A stretch of 64,000 bases of DNA, taken from positions 558,001 to 622,000 of the forward strand of contig JAIQFD010000002.1 of NCBI GenBank assembly GCA_020073495.1, written 5' to 3'. Made by a program: the position numbers and the translations under genes. This stretch comes from Terriglobia bacterium (GTDB lineage: Bacteria; Acidobacteriota; Terriglobia; Terriglobales; Acidobacteriaceae). The notes beneath the pieces are model-generated. The model did no database searches. It was not told where the DNA came from and saw only the letters and a list, made by a program, of their open reading frames with translations. This document shows, one piece after another, positions 50,812 to 59,321 of this stretch (position 1 is its first letter; every line of letters begins with the position of its first letter).

Positions 50812-51372
50812 ATGCCAGAAGAAAAGAAATCCGATTTCGTCGTCACCGACAAGCGCAAGTTCACCACAGAGGGCGAGCGGCGCGAGGACACGCCACGCGA
50901 AGACACGCCTCCCGCGCCCGCCGAAGAGGCTGCGCCGCAGCACGAGGCGGCTGCCGGCAGCGGTGGGGAGCGCAGTGAAATGCCTCCGCCGCCGACCGCC
51001 GAGGAGCAGCAGGCGAGCAAGGATGCTTACGCCGATTCGCGCACGAAGTTCGGAGCTTCGCCCCTCGCCGGCCGTTCACCCCAGGAGTTCGAGATGACTT
51101 TCGAGCGCCTGGTCAGCTCGCTCTACATGAGCGGAGCGATGGCTCTGGGCGGCATGCAGGATGAGGGCGGCAAGGCCATGGTGGACATCATGGGGGCGCG
51201 CCAGACCATCGATACGCTCGCCATCCTCGCCGATAAGACCAAGGGCAACCTCACCGCCGCCGAGGAGAACCTGCTCCACAGCTGCCTCTTCGATCTGCGC
51301 ATGGCCTACGTCCAGATCACCAACCTGATCGCGCAGCAGGGCCGCGGAGACAACCCGCCGGAGAAGAAATGA
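50812..51372 (+). CDS. DUF1844 family protein
   Basis: The 186-residue protein has a low-complexity Pro/Glu-rich N-terminal half and a conserved C-terminal domain (about 95-180: FEMTFERLVSSLYMSGAMALGGMQ ... ARQTIDTLAILADKTKGNLTAAEENLL) characteristic of DUF1844, found mostly in Acidobacteria and Planctomycetes. Function is unknown. ATG 50812 lies four bases after a repeat element, and the stop overlaps the next start (ATGA), so it is coupled to the MBL-fold gene and ribF. Confidence 0.85.
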   Translation: MPEEKKSDFVVTDKRKFTTEGERREDTPREDTPPAPAEEAAPQHEAAAGSGGERSEMPPPPTAEEQQASKDAYADSRTKFGASPLAGRSPQEFEMTFERLVSSLYMSGAMALGGMQDEGGKAMVDIMGARQTIDTLAILADKTKGNLTAAEENLLHSCLFDLRMAYVQITNLIAQQGRGDNPPEKK

Positions 51373-52139
51373 AAGCCACGCTGACGGTGCTGGGGAGCGG
51401 AACGTCGATGGGCGTGCCCACCATCGGCTGCCGCTGCGACGTGTGCAACTCCCCCGACCCGCGCGACCGGCGCACGCGTCCCTCCATCATGGTGGAATAC
51501 GAGGGCCACTCCGTTCTCATTGACACCACCCCCGATTTCCGCGAGCAGGCCATCCGCGAGCGCATCCGCAGCCTCGACGCCGTGATCTACACCCACGCAC
51601 ACGCCGACCACATCCTCGGGCTCGACGACCTCCGCCCACTTACCTTCTGGCGCGACTCGAACATCCCGCTCTACGCCGACGATACTTCCGCGGACATCAT
51701 CCGCCGCATGTTCTCGTACATCTTCGAGGGCGACTACAAGTACGGCGGACTGGCGCGGGTAGAACTCAAGACCTTCAGCGGACCGCTGGAACTGTTCGGC
51801 GCGACGTTTACGCCCGTGAAAGTGATGCACGGCGACACCGAGATCCAAGGCTACCGCTTCGGCTCCGCCGCTTATCTCACCGACCACAGCGACATCCCGG
51901 AGGAATCGGTCGCCCAGTTGCAGGGCCTGGACATCCTCTTCCTCGACGCGCTGCGCAAGCGCCCCCATCCCACGCACTCGACCCTGGAGAACTCGGTCAA
52001 GCTGGTGGGGCGCATCCAACCGAAGCGGGCGTTCTTTACCCACATCTCGCACGACCTGGCGCACGAGCAGACCAACGCGTCCCTGCCTCCGCATATCCGC
52101 CTCGCGCACGACGGTCTGAAGCTGGAGTTCGAGCTCTGA
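51369..52139 (+). CDS. MBL-fold metallohydrolase, PhnP-like
   Basis: The 256-residue enzyme has the metal site HAHADH (H76, H78, D80, H81) and the N-terminal CRCDVC zinc pocket plus LGSGTSMGVPTIGC typical of PhnP-type cyclic phosphodiesterases. The later metal His residues lie in KVMHGDTE and the FTHISHDL region. PhnP itself cleaves ribosyl 1,2-cyclic phosphate in phosphonate use, but no phn genes are near. It is coupled to DUF1844 upstream and lies five bases before ribF. Confidence 0.88.
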   Translation: MKATLTVLGSGTSMGVPTIGCRCDVCNSPDPRDRRTRPSIMVEYEGHSVLIDTTPDFREQAIRERIRSLDAVIYTHAHADHILGLDDLRPLTFWRDSNIPLYADDTSADIIRRMFSYIFEGDYKYGGLARVELKTFSGPLELFGATFTPVKVMHGDTEIQGYRFGSAAYLTDHSDIPEESVAQLQGLDILFLDALRKRPHPTHSTLENSVKLVGRIQPKRAFFTHISHDLAHEQTNASLPPHIRLAHDGLKLEFEL

Positions 52140-52144
52140 GCGCC

Positions 52145-53095
52145 ATGCAAGTCTTCCATCACATCGAAGAGGTCCCGCGCGATTTCGGCCCCACTGTGCT
52201 GAGCGTCGGTAACTTCGACGGCGTGCACCGGGCCCACCAGCATGTGCTCAAGGAAATGGTGCGGCGGGCGCGGGAGATCGGCGGCAGGGCGATGGTGATC
52301 ACATTCGACCCGCATCCTACACGCGTCCTCCGGCCCGACGTCGCCCCGAAGCTGCTCACCCCGCTTCCGCGGAAACTCGATCTTCTTTCGGCCACCGGCC
52401 TCGACGCTACCCTCGTGCTGCCCTTTACTCGCGATCTCTCGCTGACGTCACCGCACGATTTCGGCGTCAGGATCCTGGGCAAGCGCCTGCACGCCCGCGA
52501 GGTGCACGAAGGGGCAAACTTTCACTTCGGTCACAAGGCAGCAGGAAACACCGACCGGCTCAAGGAATACGGCCGCGAGGCCGGATTCGAAGTAATGGCT
52601 TACCCCTACATGCAGGTGCGCGGCCACAAGGTCTCGAGCAGCCGCATCCGTGAGCTCTTACGCGAGGGGAACGTCAGCCAGGCGCGCCAGCTGCTGGGCT
52701 GGACCTTCAGCATCGTCAGCACGCCGGGACGCGGACGAGGTTTCGGCCACAAGTACACGGTTCCGACCATCAATCTCTCGCGCTACGACGAGTTGGTGCC
52801 GAAGGACGGCGTGTACATCACGCGGACGCAGGTGAACGGCGAATGCTTCGACTCGGTGACCAACATCGGCAACCGGCCCACCTTCGGCTCGGAGTCATTC
52901 GCCATCGAGACTCATCTGCTCAATTTCCACCCCATCGAACTGACGGCGGAAACGAAGGTCGAATTGTGGTTCCTCCGCCGCCTGCGGGACGAGATCAAGT
53001 TCCCTTCCGTGGATGACCTGCGGGTACAGATCGCGCACGACGTGAAGAGAGCGCGGCGCTACTTCAGCCTGCTCCCCCGCGTCACTCGGCCATAG
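52145..53095 (+). CDS. ribF: Bifunctional riboflavin kinase/FMN adenylyltransferase
   Basis: The 316-residue enzyme makes FMN and FAD. The N-terminal adenylyltransferase has GNFDGVHRAH (22-31; the last Gly of the usual HxGH is Ala) and SSSRIRELL; the C-terminal kinase has VPTINL (the PTxN metal motif) and NIGNRPTFG with the catalytic Glu in FAIETHLL. ATG 52145 is five bases after the MBL gene. Its stop overlaps the convergent EamA gene by 14 bases. Confidence 0.93.
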   Translation: MQVFHHIEEVPRDFGPTVLSVGNFDGVHRAHQHVLKEMVRRAREIGGRAMVITFDPHPTRVLRPDVAPKLLTPLPRKLDLLSATGLDATLVLPFTRDLSLTSPHDFGVRILGKRLHAREVHEGANFHFGHKAAGNTDRLKEYGREAGFEVMAYPYMQVRGHKVSSSRIRELLREGNVSQARQLLGWTFSIVSTPGRGRGFGHKYTVPTINLSRYDELVPKDGVYITRTQVNGECFDSVTNIGNRPTFGSESFAIETHLLNFHPIELTAETKVELWFLRRLRDEIKFPSVDDLRVQIAHDVKRARRYFSLLPRVTRP

Positions 53096-54041
53096 CGAGG
53101 GTGGCGTCCGTGGGAGGCTCCGCTCCCTTGCGGTCCGGAAGCTGCACGATGATGGTTGCCGCCACCACCAGCGCCACTCCCATCAGCTGCAACCAGGACA
53201 GCCGCTCGGCGACAAAGGTCGCGGCGAACAGGATGGCGAACACCGGTTCCAGACAACTCGTCACAATGGCGCGGGTCGCGTCGAGGTACTGGAGCCCGGT
53301 GAAGTACAGGGAAAAGGGCAACAGCACCGAGATGCAAGCGAAGAAGAAGAGGAACCCCCACTGCGCGCCGGAGTAATGCGCCACTGCTATCTTCCAGGGA
53401 GGATTGACCACCAGCCAGAACAGCGCTGCTCCCAGCAGCACGTAAGTCAGGACGCGCCAGCGCTCGTAGCGGGCCACCAGGCCGTGACCGAAGACGTTGT
53501 AGAAAGCGAACGAGAACGCCGCCCCCAGGGCGGCAAGGACTCCGAGCGGGTTCAGTCTCAGCCGCGCGTGGCCGACCAGCCCGATGGCCAGCGCCGCTCC
53601 GATCACGGCCGCGGCGACGGCGAGGACGCGTTGCACCGTGGCGCGTTGCAGCCTTCGGGCCACCATGTACAACAGCACCCACACTGGGGCTGTGTATTGG
53701 AGAATGATCGCGGTCGCAACCGTCGTTTTCTCGATGGCGAAGTAGTAGAGAAAATTCGAGGCCGCAACTCCCGCTACGCCGACGACGAAGCACCGCAGCA
53801 CGTCACCGACCGGCATGGCAAAAGCCCGTCCTCCGCGGACACCGGCTAGAAGCGGCGCCAGGACGATCAGCGAGAAGGTGGTGCGGGTCTGGGCGAGTAT
53901 CAGCGGGTCGATGGCGGTGACGGTCCCGCCCAGCAGGCGGCCGGTGAAAACCAGTTTCCCCAGCGTCGCTGCGCCGCCCCAGCAGAAGGCGGCGCCGGCG
54001 ATCGCCAGGTAGCCACGGACTGGATGGGATTCAGCGGGCAA
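53082..54041 (-). CDS. EamA/DMT-superfamily transporter
   Basis: The 319-residue protein has ten hydrophobic helices in two EamA halves (GAAFCWGGAATLGKLVF ... ; GVLAALGAAFSFAFYNVFG ...), the usual plan of drug/metabolite exporters. The start is TTG 54041, inside the 3' end of the glutaredoxin gene, with GAGG three bases upstream, so it is coupled to that gene; no better start exists downstream. Its 3' end overlaps convergent ribF. The substrate is unknown. Its position after a cation exporter, OsmC and a selenocysteine glutaredoxin hints at a stress or metabolite-export role. Confidence 0.82.
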   Translation of the reverse strand: MPAESHPVRGYLAIAGAAFCWGGAATLGKLVFTGRLLGGTVTAIDPLILAQTRTTFSLIVLAPLLAGVRGGRAFAMPVGDVLRCFVVGVAGVAASNFLYYFAIEKTTVATAIILQYTAPVWVLLYMVARRLQRATVQRVLAVAAAVIGAALAIGLVGHARLRLNPLGVLAALGAAFSFAFYNVFGHGLVARYERWRVLTYVLLGAALFWLVVNPPWKIAVAHYSGAQWGFLFFFACISVLLPFSLYFTGLQYLDATRAIVTSCLEPVFAILFAATFVAERLSWLQLMGVALVVAATIIVQLPDRKGAEPPTDATLAMAE

Positions 54042-54270
54042 GCGCCTCGTCGATCTGTTCGGGATCGAACCCGATCAGCACCTGGTCGCCGATCACGATG
54101 GTGGGCGTCGCGCGGCTCTGATAGGTTTCCACCAGTTCGCGCACTGCATTGAAGTCGGCGCTCACATCTCGGTCTTCGTATTGGATCCCTCTCTCCGAGA
54201 GGTAGGCCTTCGCCGTGTGGCACGGCGGTCATCCAGGTTGGCTAAAAAGGATCACCCGTTTGTCGGTCAT
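54031..54270 (-). CDS. Glutaredoxin-like selenoprotein (in-frame TGA as selenocysteine, UPPC active site)
   Basis: From ATG 54270 the frame reads MTDKRVILFSQPG, then TGA (54231..54229), then PPCHTAKAYLSERG, and continues intact to TGA 54031-54033, 79 codons in all. The TGA sits exactly where glutaredoxins have the first Cys of CxxC, giving U14-P-P-C17; the cis-Pro block ATPTIVIG and GFDPEQI complete the fold. Downstream of the TGA there are two hairpins: CGCCGTG-CCA-CACGGCG right after it, and CCTCTC-GGA-GAGAGG with the loop about 33 nt away, its first base G, which fits the published bacterial SECIS pattern. The best reading is a thiol-reducing selenoprotein; a nonsense mutation in a Cys glutaredoxin is the alternative. 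It lies 37 bases after osmC and overlaps the EamA start. Confidence 0.8.
54189..54230 (-). promoter_or_regulatory. Candidate bacterial SECIS region of the glutaredoxin gene
   Basis: On the minus strand, directly after TGA 54231-54229: stem CGCCGTG/CACGGCG (7 bp, loop CCA), then stem CCTCTC/GAGAGG (6 bp, loop GGA) whose loop begins 33 nt after the TGA. A short stem with a G at the start of the loop in the 16-37 nt range is the published rule for bacterial SECIS. Confidence 0.55.
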
Positions 54271-54307
54271 AGGCAGATGAGACTACCGGAGGATGAAAAA
54301 GGCTGCA

Positions 54308-54712
54308 TCATTTTTCCGCGAGCTCAATGGCATAGGTGATCTGCGCGGTCGCCTTCAGCATGCCTGCCACCGAGCAGTGCTTCTCTTCCGAGAGGCGCAC
54401 CGCATCCTCCACCGCCTTTTTCGAGACCCTGCCGGTCACGCGGTAGACGAGCTTGATCTTCGTGTACACCTTCGGAGGCGAATCGGCGCGCTCCGCCTCA
54501 GCGCGGACCTGGACGCCGGTGAAGGGCTCGCGTTTCTTCGACAGGATGTTGATGACATCGACGGCGGTGCAGGAGCACAGGCCGATCAAAACCAACTCCA
54601 TGGGGCCGTTGGCGGACTTGTCGGATCCCGCGTCCACGACGATCGCGTGGCCGCTCGAGGCCTTGCCGATGAAGCGCTCTTTGTCCGTCCAATTCACGAC
54701 TGCTTCGACCAT
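54308..54712 (-). CDS. OsmC/YhfA-family protein
   Basis: The 134-residue protein has the two OsmC Cys (LIGLCSCTAVDVINIL, using C47 at the family position, and SEEKHCSVAGML) and the usual alpha-beta layout. Unlike the Ohr subgroup it is short and close to YhfA. It probably reduces small hydroperoxides or handles thiol stress. ATG 54712 is 14 bases after the CDF transporter stop and a glutaredoxin gene follows after 37 bases, so the reducing partner may be encoded alongside. It is a paralog of the OsmC gene at 7280-7762. Confidence 0.9.
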   Translation of the reverse strand: MVEAVVNWTDKERFIGKASSGHAIVVDAGSDKSANGPMELVLIGLCSCTAVDVINILSKKREPFTGVQVRAEAERADSPPKVYTKIKLVYRVTGRVSKKAVEDAVRLSEEKHCSVAGMLKATAQITYAIELAEK

Positions 54713-54726
54713 TGATTCTCCTGCCG

Positions 54727-56172
54727 TTACCGACGGTTATCCGTCTGCGGCTCGGTGTGGATGAGGACCTTGAAGAGCTCAGGGGCCGCCTGCTTGAAGC
54801 GGATCTCGAGCGCGGTGGAAATGTCGTGCACGCGCGCGAGCGGCAGCGAGTCGGGCATGGTGCAATGGCAAGAGAGGTACAGCCGCTCGCCGACCTTCTT
54901 GAAGGTGAACTCGTGCGCGTCGATGATCTCCGGGAACTCGGCGACGATCGTCTTGAGCTTTTTCTCCAGCTTGGGGTTGCCCAGGACGGCATCCGTGGTC
55001 TCAATGGTGGCGGGCTCGCTCTCAATGTGGGTGAGGATGGAGGAGATCTCGGGCACGTTTTCGCGGATCTCGGCTTCCAGCCGGGTGACGGTGTCGTGGG
55101 CGTCTTTGAGGGGCATGCGCTCGTCGAGTTCCAGGTGCTGCTCGACATGCAGCCGGCCGCCGAGGACCTGCACGCTGACGTCGTGCACGTTAAAGTTGTT
55201 GCGCGCCGCCACGCCCCGGATCCGGTCAAAGATGTTTTCTCCCCCGAACTCGCGGGGCACGGGATGAACGACAACGTCGGCCTCGGGAAGGATGCGGCGG
55301 ACGGCCTGCGTCACCGCGTCCACCACTTGCTCCGACCTCTGGAAGGTGAGATTGCGACGCAGGGCGATGGAAAAGTCGGCGAAGTATCGGTTGCCGGCGC
55401 GGCGGATCCGGGCGCGGTCCACACCGAGCACTCCGTCCACGCGGGCCACCTCTTCGATGATCCGGGAGCGCACGCCGGAGGGCGCGGCGTCGAGCAGAGC
55501 GTCGATGGTCTGCCGCGCCAGCCGCCAGCTCACGTAGACGACGACGCCAGCGACCACCAGGGCGGCGATGGGGTCGGCATCGCGCAGCCACGGCAGGTTC
55601 AGGCGGCCGGGGTGGCCGAGTTCGACCAGGACCAAGCCGAGGATCACCACGGCGCTCGACCAGATGTCGGTGCTGAAGTGCAGAGCGTCGGCCTGGAGTG
55701 CCTGGCTGTCGTACTTGAGGGCGACGCGGCGCAGGGCGCGCGAGCGCCAGAAGTCCGCGATCATGGAGGCGAACATGACAACGAATGCGGCCAGGCTGGG
55801 CTCGATCTCCACGTGCTTGAAGAAGAGGCGCTTGACGGCCTCGTACACGATCCAGACGCAGGTCAGCAGCAGCAGGCCGGTCTCGATAAAGGCGGAGAAG
55901 TTCTCGACCTTGCCGTGGCCGTACTGGTGGTCGGCGTCGGCGGGCTTGTCGGAGACGCGGACGGAGAAGAAGGTGATGACGGCGGCGATGAGGTCGAGAC
56001 CCGAGTGCGCGGCCTCGGAGAGAATGCCCAAGCTGCCCGTGGTCACGCCGACAACCAGCTTCAAACCAGTAATGCCGACGGCGGCGAACACGGAATTCAA
56101 CGCCACTCCGCGCTTCTCGCCGCGCATCGTCTCCGACGCAAGCTGTCCCGGGTAACTGGCCATTGGGTTCAT
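54727..56172 (-). CDS. Cation diffusion facilitator (CDF) transporter with extended cytoplasmic part
   Basis: The 481-residue transporter has six membrane helices with the metal-site residues HSGLD and HFSTD in helices 2 and 5, then a cytoplasmic domain longer than in FieF (about residues 225-481), which looks like two ferredoxin-like ZT-dimer domains. It exports divalent metals such as zinc, iron or manganese. ATG 56172 is the first start (MNPMASYPG); a later Met (residue 16) could be used. It heads the CDF-osmC-glutaredoxin-EamA series. The metal is not predictable. Confidence 0.88.
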   Translation of the reverse strand: MNPMASYPGQLASETMRGEKRGVALNSVFAAVGITGLKLVVGVTTGSLGILSEAAHSGLDLIAAVITFFSVRVSDKPADADHQYGHGKVENFSAFIETGLLLLTCVWIVYEAVKRLFFKHVEIEPSLAAFVVMFASMIADFWRSRALRRVALKYDSQALQADALHFSTDIWSSAVVILGLVLVELGHPGRLNLPWLRDADPIAALVVAGVVVYVSWRLARQTIDALLDAAPSGVRSRIIEEVARVDGVLGVDRARIRRAGNRYFADFSIALRRNLTFQRSEQVVDAVTQAVRRILPEADVVVHPVPREFGGENIFDRIRGVAARNNFNVHDVSVQVLGGRLHVEQHLELDERMPLKDAHDTVTRLEAEIRENVPEISSILTHIESEPATIETTDAVLGNPKLEKKLKTIVAEFPEIIDAHEFTFKKVGERLYLSCHCTMPDSLPLARVHDISTALEIRFKQAAPELFKVLIHTEPQTDNRR

Positions 56173-56279
56173 TATTCACCGGGAGCGGCGATGCGCCAAG
56201 ACGGATGAGCGCCCCGGAGGCCATTTCCGCTTGTGGTAGCATCACGGATTAAACACTCGAACCATCCGGAGCCCACAGC

Positions 56280-57431
56280 ATGCGCATTTTTCTCATACTT
56301 GCGGTATTGATGGCCATGGGAAGCGTCGCGGCCGCACAAGCGGGAACGCCGCAGACCTCGAAGAGCGCGCAAGGGGCCGCGAAAAAGCCGGCCACCCCAG
56401 CGAAGAAGAGTCCCGCCGGCGGCAGCCAAGCGGTGATCACCATCGAGAACCTGTGCCCGGCGAGGCAGCCCAAGCCGACGCCATGCAAAACCGTGATCAC
56501 GAAAGACGAGTTCGAGCGGATCATGCATGCCATCCGGCCGAACCTGCCGCCGGGCGCGCGCATGCAGCTGGCACAAAGCTATGCCGAGTTGCTCACCTTC
56601 GCAGCCCAGGCGGAAAAGGCCGGCCTGGACAAAACGACGGAATTCCAGGAACAGATCAAGCTGCGGCGGCTGCAATCGCTGGCCATGGCCTATAACCGCT
56701 ACCTCCAGGAGAAATACGCGAAACCCTCCGAGGCGGAACTGGAAAAATTCTACAACGAGAACAAGCCAGCGTACGAGGAGATCACGCTGAAGCGGATGCA
56801 CATCCCCAAGCCGATCAGCAGCGGGGAGAAGAAACCAGCCATGGACGAAGCCGCCACCAAGGCGATGGCGGAAAGGACGCGCGAGCGCGCGGCAGCGGGA
56901 GAGGATTTCGACAAACTGCAACAGGAGGCAATCGCGGCGGTCAACCCGGAGGCAGCGAAGACAGCGGCGCCCCCGACAAGCATCGGTCCGCGGCGCCGCG
57001 GCACTCTCCCCCCGCCACAGGAGGCGCAAGTCTTTGAGCTCACTGCCGGGCAGGTGTCGCCCCTGTTTGATGAGCGTTACGGTTTTTTCATCTACAAGGT
57101 GGAGAGCAAGCGTGTGGTCCCGCTGGCTGAGGTGAAGACGCAGATCGCACGGCAGCTCGAGGAACAAAAGATGCGGGACGCCGTCGAGAAAACTATCAGC
57201 TTGGTGAAGACGACCTTCGAACAGAACTATTTCAAGCCTCCGGAGCCGCCGGAGGCCCCGGCCGCTGCGCCCGCGGCCCCCGTGACGCCCGCGCCGGCAG
57301 CACCGACTGCGGGAGCGGACAAGGAAGCTCCGAAACAGGAGCCGCCTGCAGCGACACCGCCTTCGCCGCCGCCTCAGCAGCAGCAGACGCCACCGCCCAG
57401 CGGGACCGCGCCGACCGCGCCCCCAAAGTAG
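56280..57431 (+). CDS. Periplasmic PpiC/SurA-type peptidyl-prolyl isomerase-like protein
   Basis: The 383-residue protein has a signal peptide (ending GSVAAAQ), a SurA-like N-terminal helical part (about 70-160, KDEFERIMHAIRPNL), a divergent parvulin core (about 150-300) and a Pro/Ala-rich C-terminal tail of about 70 residues ending in Lys. The parvulin catalytic residues are poorly conserved, so it may act as a chaperone. The start ATG 56280 has GGAG eight bases upstream. The SDR epimerase gene begins right after its stop, so the two are coupled. Confidence 0.78.
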   Translation: MRIFLILAVLMAMGSVAAAQAGTPQTSKSAQGAAKKPATPAKKSPAGGSQAVITIENLCPARQPKPTPCKTVITKDEFERIMHAIRPNLPPGARMQLAQSYAELLTFAAQAEKAGLDKTTEFQEQIKLRRLQSLAMAYNRYLQEKYAKPSEAELEKFYNENKPAYEEITLKRMHIPKPISSGEKKPAMDEAATKAMAERTRERAAAGEDFDKLQQEAIAAVNPEAAKTAAPPTSIGPRRRGTLPPPQEAQVFELTAGQVSPLFDERYGFFIYKVESKRVVPLAEVKTQIARQLEEQKMRDAVEKTISLVKTTFEQNYFKPPEPPEAPAAAPAAPVTPAPAAPTAGADKEAPKQEPPAATPPSPPPQQQQTPPPSGTAPTAPPK

Positions 57432-58544
57432 ATGAGTGACGCGCCGCAAACAGTCCTGATAACCGGCGTCGCGGGAAACCTGGGCCTGCGCCTGCTCCGC
57501 GAGCTGCTGGATTTCCAGGTGATCGGGCTGGACAAGGCGCGGCCTGGTGCCGACCTCCCGTTGCGCTTCGAGAGCATCGACCTGGGGGAGGAGGCGTCCT
57601 GCGGCCAGATGGTTTCGGTATTGCGTGAAACCGGCGCGCAGGCTGTGGTCCACCTGGCGTTTGTGATCGACCCCGTACGCACCGGCGTACTGAACGTGGA
57701 CCGCATGTGGCGCATCAACGTGGCGGGCACCGCCCGGGTGATGGAGGCGATCGCGGTGGTGAACCGCACCGGTGGGGCGGTGAAGAAATTCATCTATCCG
57801 AGCAGCGTGTCGGCCTACGGCTCGGACTTCCCCAAGGCGGTCAGCGAAGATTACCGGCTCGGCGGCCACACTCTGCCGTACTCGATCCACAAACGCGAGG
57901 CGGACGAGGTGGTGCAGGAGCGCGCGCCGGCGCTGGGCGACTGCGCCACGTACCTCCTGCGCCCGCACATCTTCACCGGCGCCACCATGCAGAACTACCT
58001 GGTCGGCGCGCTGCGCGGGACACCAACCGGCCTCGGCAAGCTGGGCGCGTGGCTGCGCGAGCGCGGCACGCGTCTGCCCATCGTCCTTCCCATGGGCGAG
58101 CGATACCTCCAGACGAAGTGGCAGTTCGTGCACGTGGATGATGTCGCGCGACTGGTGGCGCACATCCTGCGCCGGGAGGACAAGCGCGGAGAGTTGACTG
58201 TGCTGAACGTCGCCGGCCGCGGGCGGTCACTCAGCTTTGGCGAATGCGTGCGTATCGCGAACGCTAAGATGGTCCGCCTGCCCGGACAGGCGGCGTGCCG
58301 CAAAGTGTTGGGCCTGATGTGGAACATGGGGATCTCCGGCGTTCCAGCCGAGGCGCTGCCCTTCTTCGTGGGCAGCTACACCATGGATACGTCGCGGCTG
58401 CAAAAGTTCCTGGGATCGGAGTACGAAAAAGTCATGCAGCACACCGTCGAGGAGGCTCTGGCCGATTCGTTCGTGCCGGTCGCGGAACGCAAGCCCCTGG
58501 TGGAGCCGGCAGTCGGCGGTCGGCAGTCGTCTGCGGGACGCTAG
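57432..58544 (+). CDS. NAD-dependent epimerase/dehydratase (extended SDR)
   Basis: The 370-residue protein has the cofactor motif GVAGNLG (12-18), the Ser in YPSSVSAYG and the catalytic YxxxK in YSIHKREAD. This is the extended SDR family, which changes nucleotide sugars or similar compounds. The C-terminal third diverges, with a basic stretch and a helix (CRKVLGLMWNMGISG) that may contact membranes or a partner. ATG 57432 directly follows the TAG of the PpiC-like gene. The substrate is unknown. Confidence 0.85.
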   Translation: MSDAPQTVLITGVAGNLGLRLLRELLDFQVIGLDKARPGADLPLRFESIDLGEEASCGQMVSVLRETGAQAVVHLAFVIDPVRTGVLNVDRMWRINVAGTARVMEAIAVVNRTGGAVKKFIYPSSVSAYGSDFPKAVSEDYRLGGHTLPYSIHKREADEVVQERAPALGDCATYLLRPHIFTGATMQNYLVGALRGTPTGLGKLGAWLRERGTRLPIVLPMGERYLQTKWQFVHVDDVARLVAHILRREDKRGELTVLNVAGRGRSLSFGECVRIANAKMVRLPGQAACRKVLGLMWNMGISGVPAEALPFFVGSYTMDTSRLQKFLGSEYEKVMQHTVEEALADSFVPVAERKPLVEPAVGGRQSSAGR

Positions 58545-58571
58545 ACAGCCAAGGGCGTTCGCCCCGAACAG

Positions 58572-59321
58572 CTATTTCCTTCCCCGATACAAACCGGCGA
58601 TCCCGAAGGTATAGGGCGTCCAGGACGCATCCTGGAATCCCGCAGCGCGCATCCGGCCGAGCATCTCTTGCGGATCCGGGAACCGCTCCACGGAGGCGGG
58701 CAGGTAGGAGTAGGGGCCGCGCACGCCGGAGATGAGCGTGCCGACCTTCGGAAGCACACGGCGAAAATAGAAGCCGTAGAGAACGCCGAGCACGCCCCGC
58801 GGTTCGCCAAAATCGAGGATGCCCACTTCCCCGTCGGGCCGCAGCACGCGGAAGATCTCGCGCAAGCCTGCGTCGTAGTTCGCCAGGTTGCGGAAGCCGA
58901 AGGCAGAAACCACCAGGTCGAAGCTGGCATCGTGCAGGGGAAGGCGGAGGGCGTCGGCTTCGACGACGCGGAAGTTCTTGCCCAAGCTCTTATCCGCGGC
59001 GAGCCGAAGCATGGGGTGGGCGAAGTCGGCGCCGACGATCTGCGGATTCGGGCTCTGGCGGCGGACGGCCAAACCCATGTCCCCGGTGCCGCAGCAAAGA
59101 TCGAGCACGCGCGCGCCGGGACGTTCCAGGAGGTGGCGGAAAGTGCGCGCCGCGCGGCGCCACCACAGCCGGTCCACGTTCATCGAGAGGAGGTGGTTCA
59201 GCAGATCGTAGCGGGGCGCGATGGCAGAAAACATCTCGCGCACCGCCGTGGCCGCGGCCTGCTCGTCGCGCGCGCCGGCCGGTTGAGCGCCGACGATCTT
59301 CTCCTGCTCTGCCGACGTCAA
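58572..59321 (-). CDS. menG: Demethylmenaquinone/ubiquinone C-methyltransferase
   Basis: The 249-residue SAM-dependent methyltransferase has the UbiE/MenG marks MFSAIAPRYDLLNHLLSMNVDRLWW, LDLCCGTGDMGLAV (SAM site) and VSAFGFRNLANYDAGLREIFRVLRPDG. It does the last step of menaquinone synthesis; menaquinone is the usual acidobacterial quinone, hence menG. I start at TTG 59321, which overlaps the TGA of the DUF885 gene (TTGA) with GGAG eight bases upstream; the longer frame would overlap that gene by 90 bases. Confidence 0.92.
   Translation of the reverse strand: MTSAEQEKIVGAQPAGARDEQAAATAVREMFSAIAPRYDLLNHLLSMNVDRLWWRRAARTFRHLLERPGARVLDLCCGTGDMGLAVRRQSPNPQIVGADFAHPMLRLAADKSLGKNFRVVEADALRLPLHDASFDLVVSAFGFRNLANYDAGLREIFRVLRPDGEVGILDFGEPRGVLGVLYGFYFRRVLPKVGTLISGVRGPYSYLPASVERFPDPQEMLGRMRAAGFQDASWTPYTFGIAGLYRGRK

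Noticed and set aside
54229-54231. Glutaredoxin read as a pseudogene with a stop codon
   Set aside because: The only interruption is a TGA at the exact catalytic Cys position, and the downstream frame and stop are intact with SECIS-like hairpins. Selenocysteine explains this better, though a point mutation is not excluded.
56172-58163. Long minus-strand open frame opposite the PpiC-like and epimerase genes (663 codons)
   Set aside because: Arg-rich antisense frame with no family signature, overlapping two sound genes.
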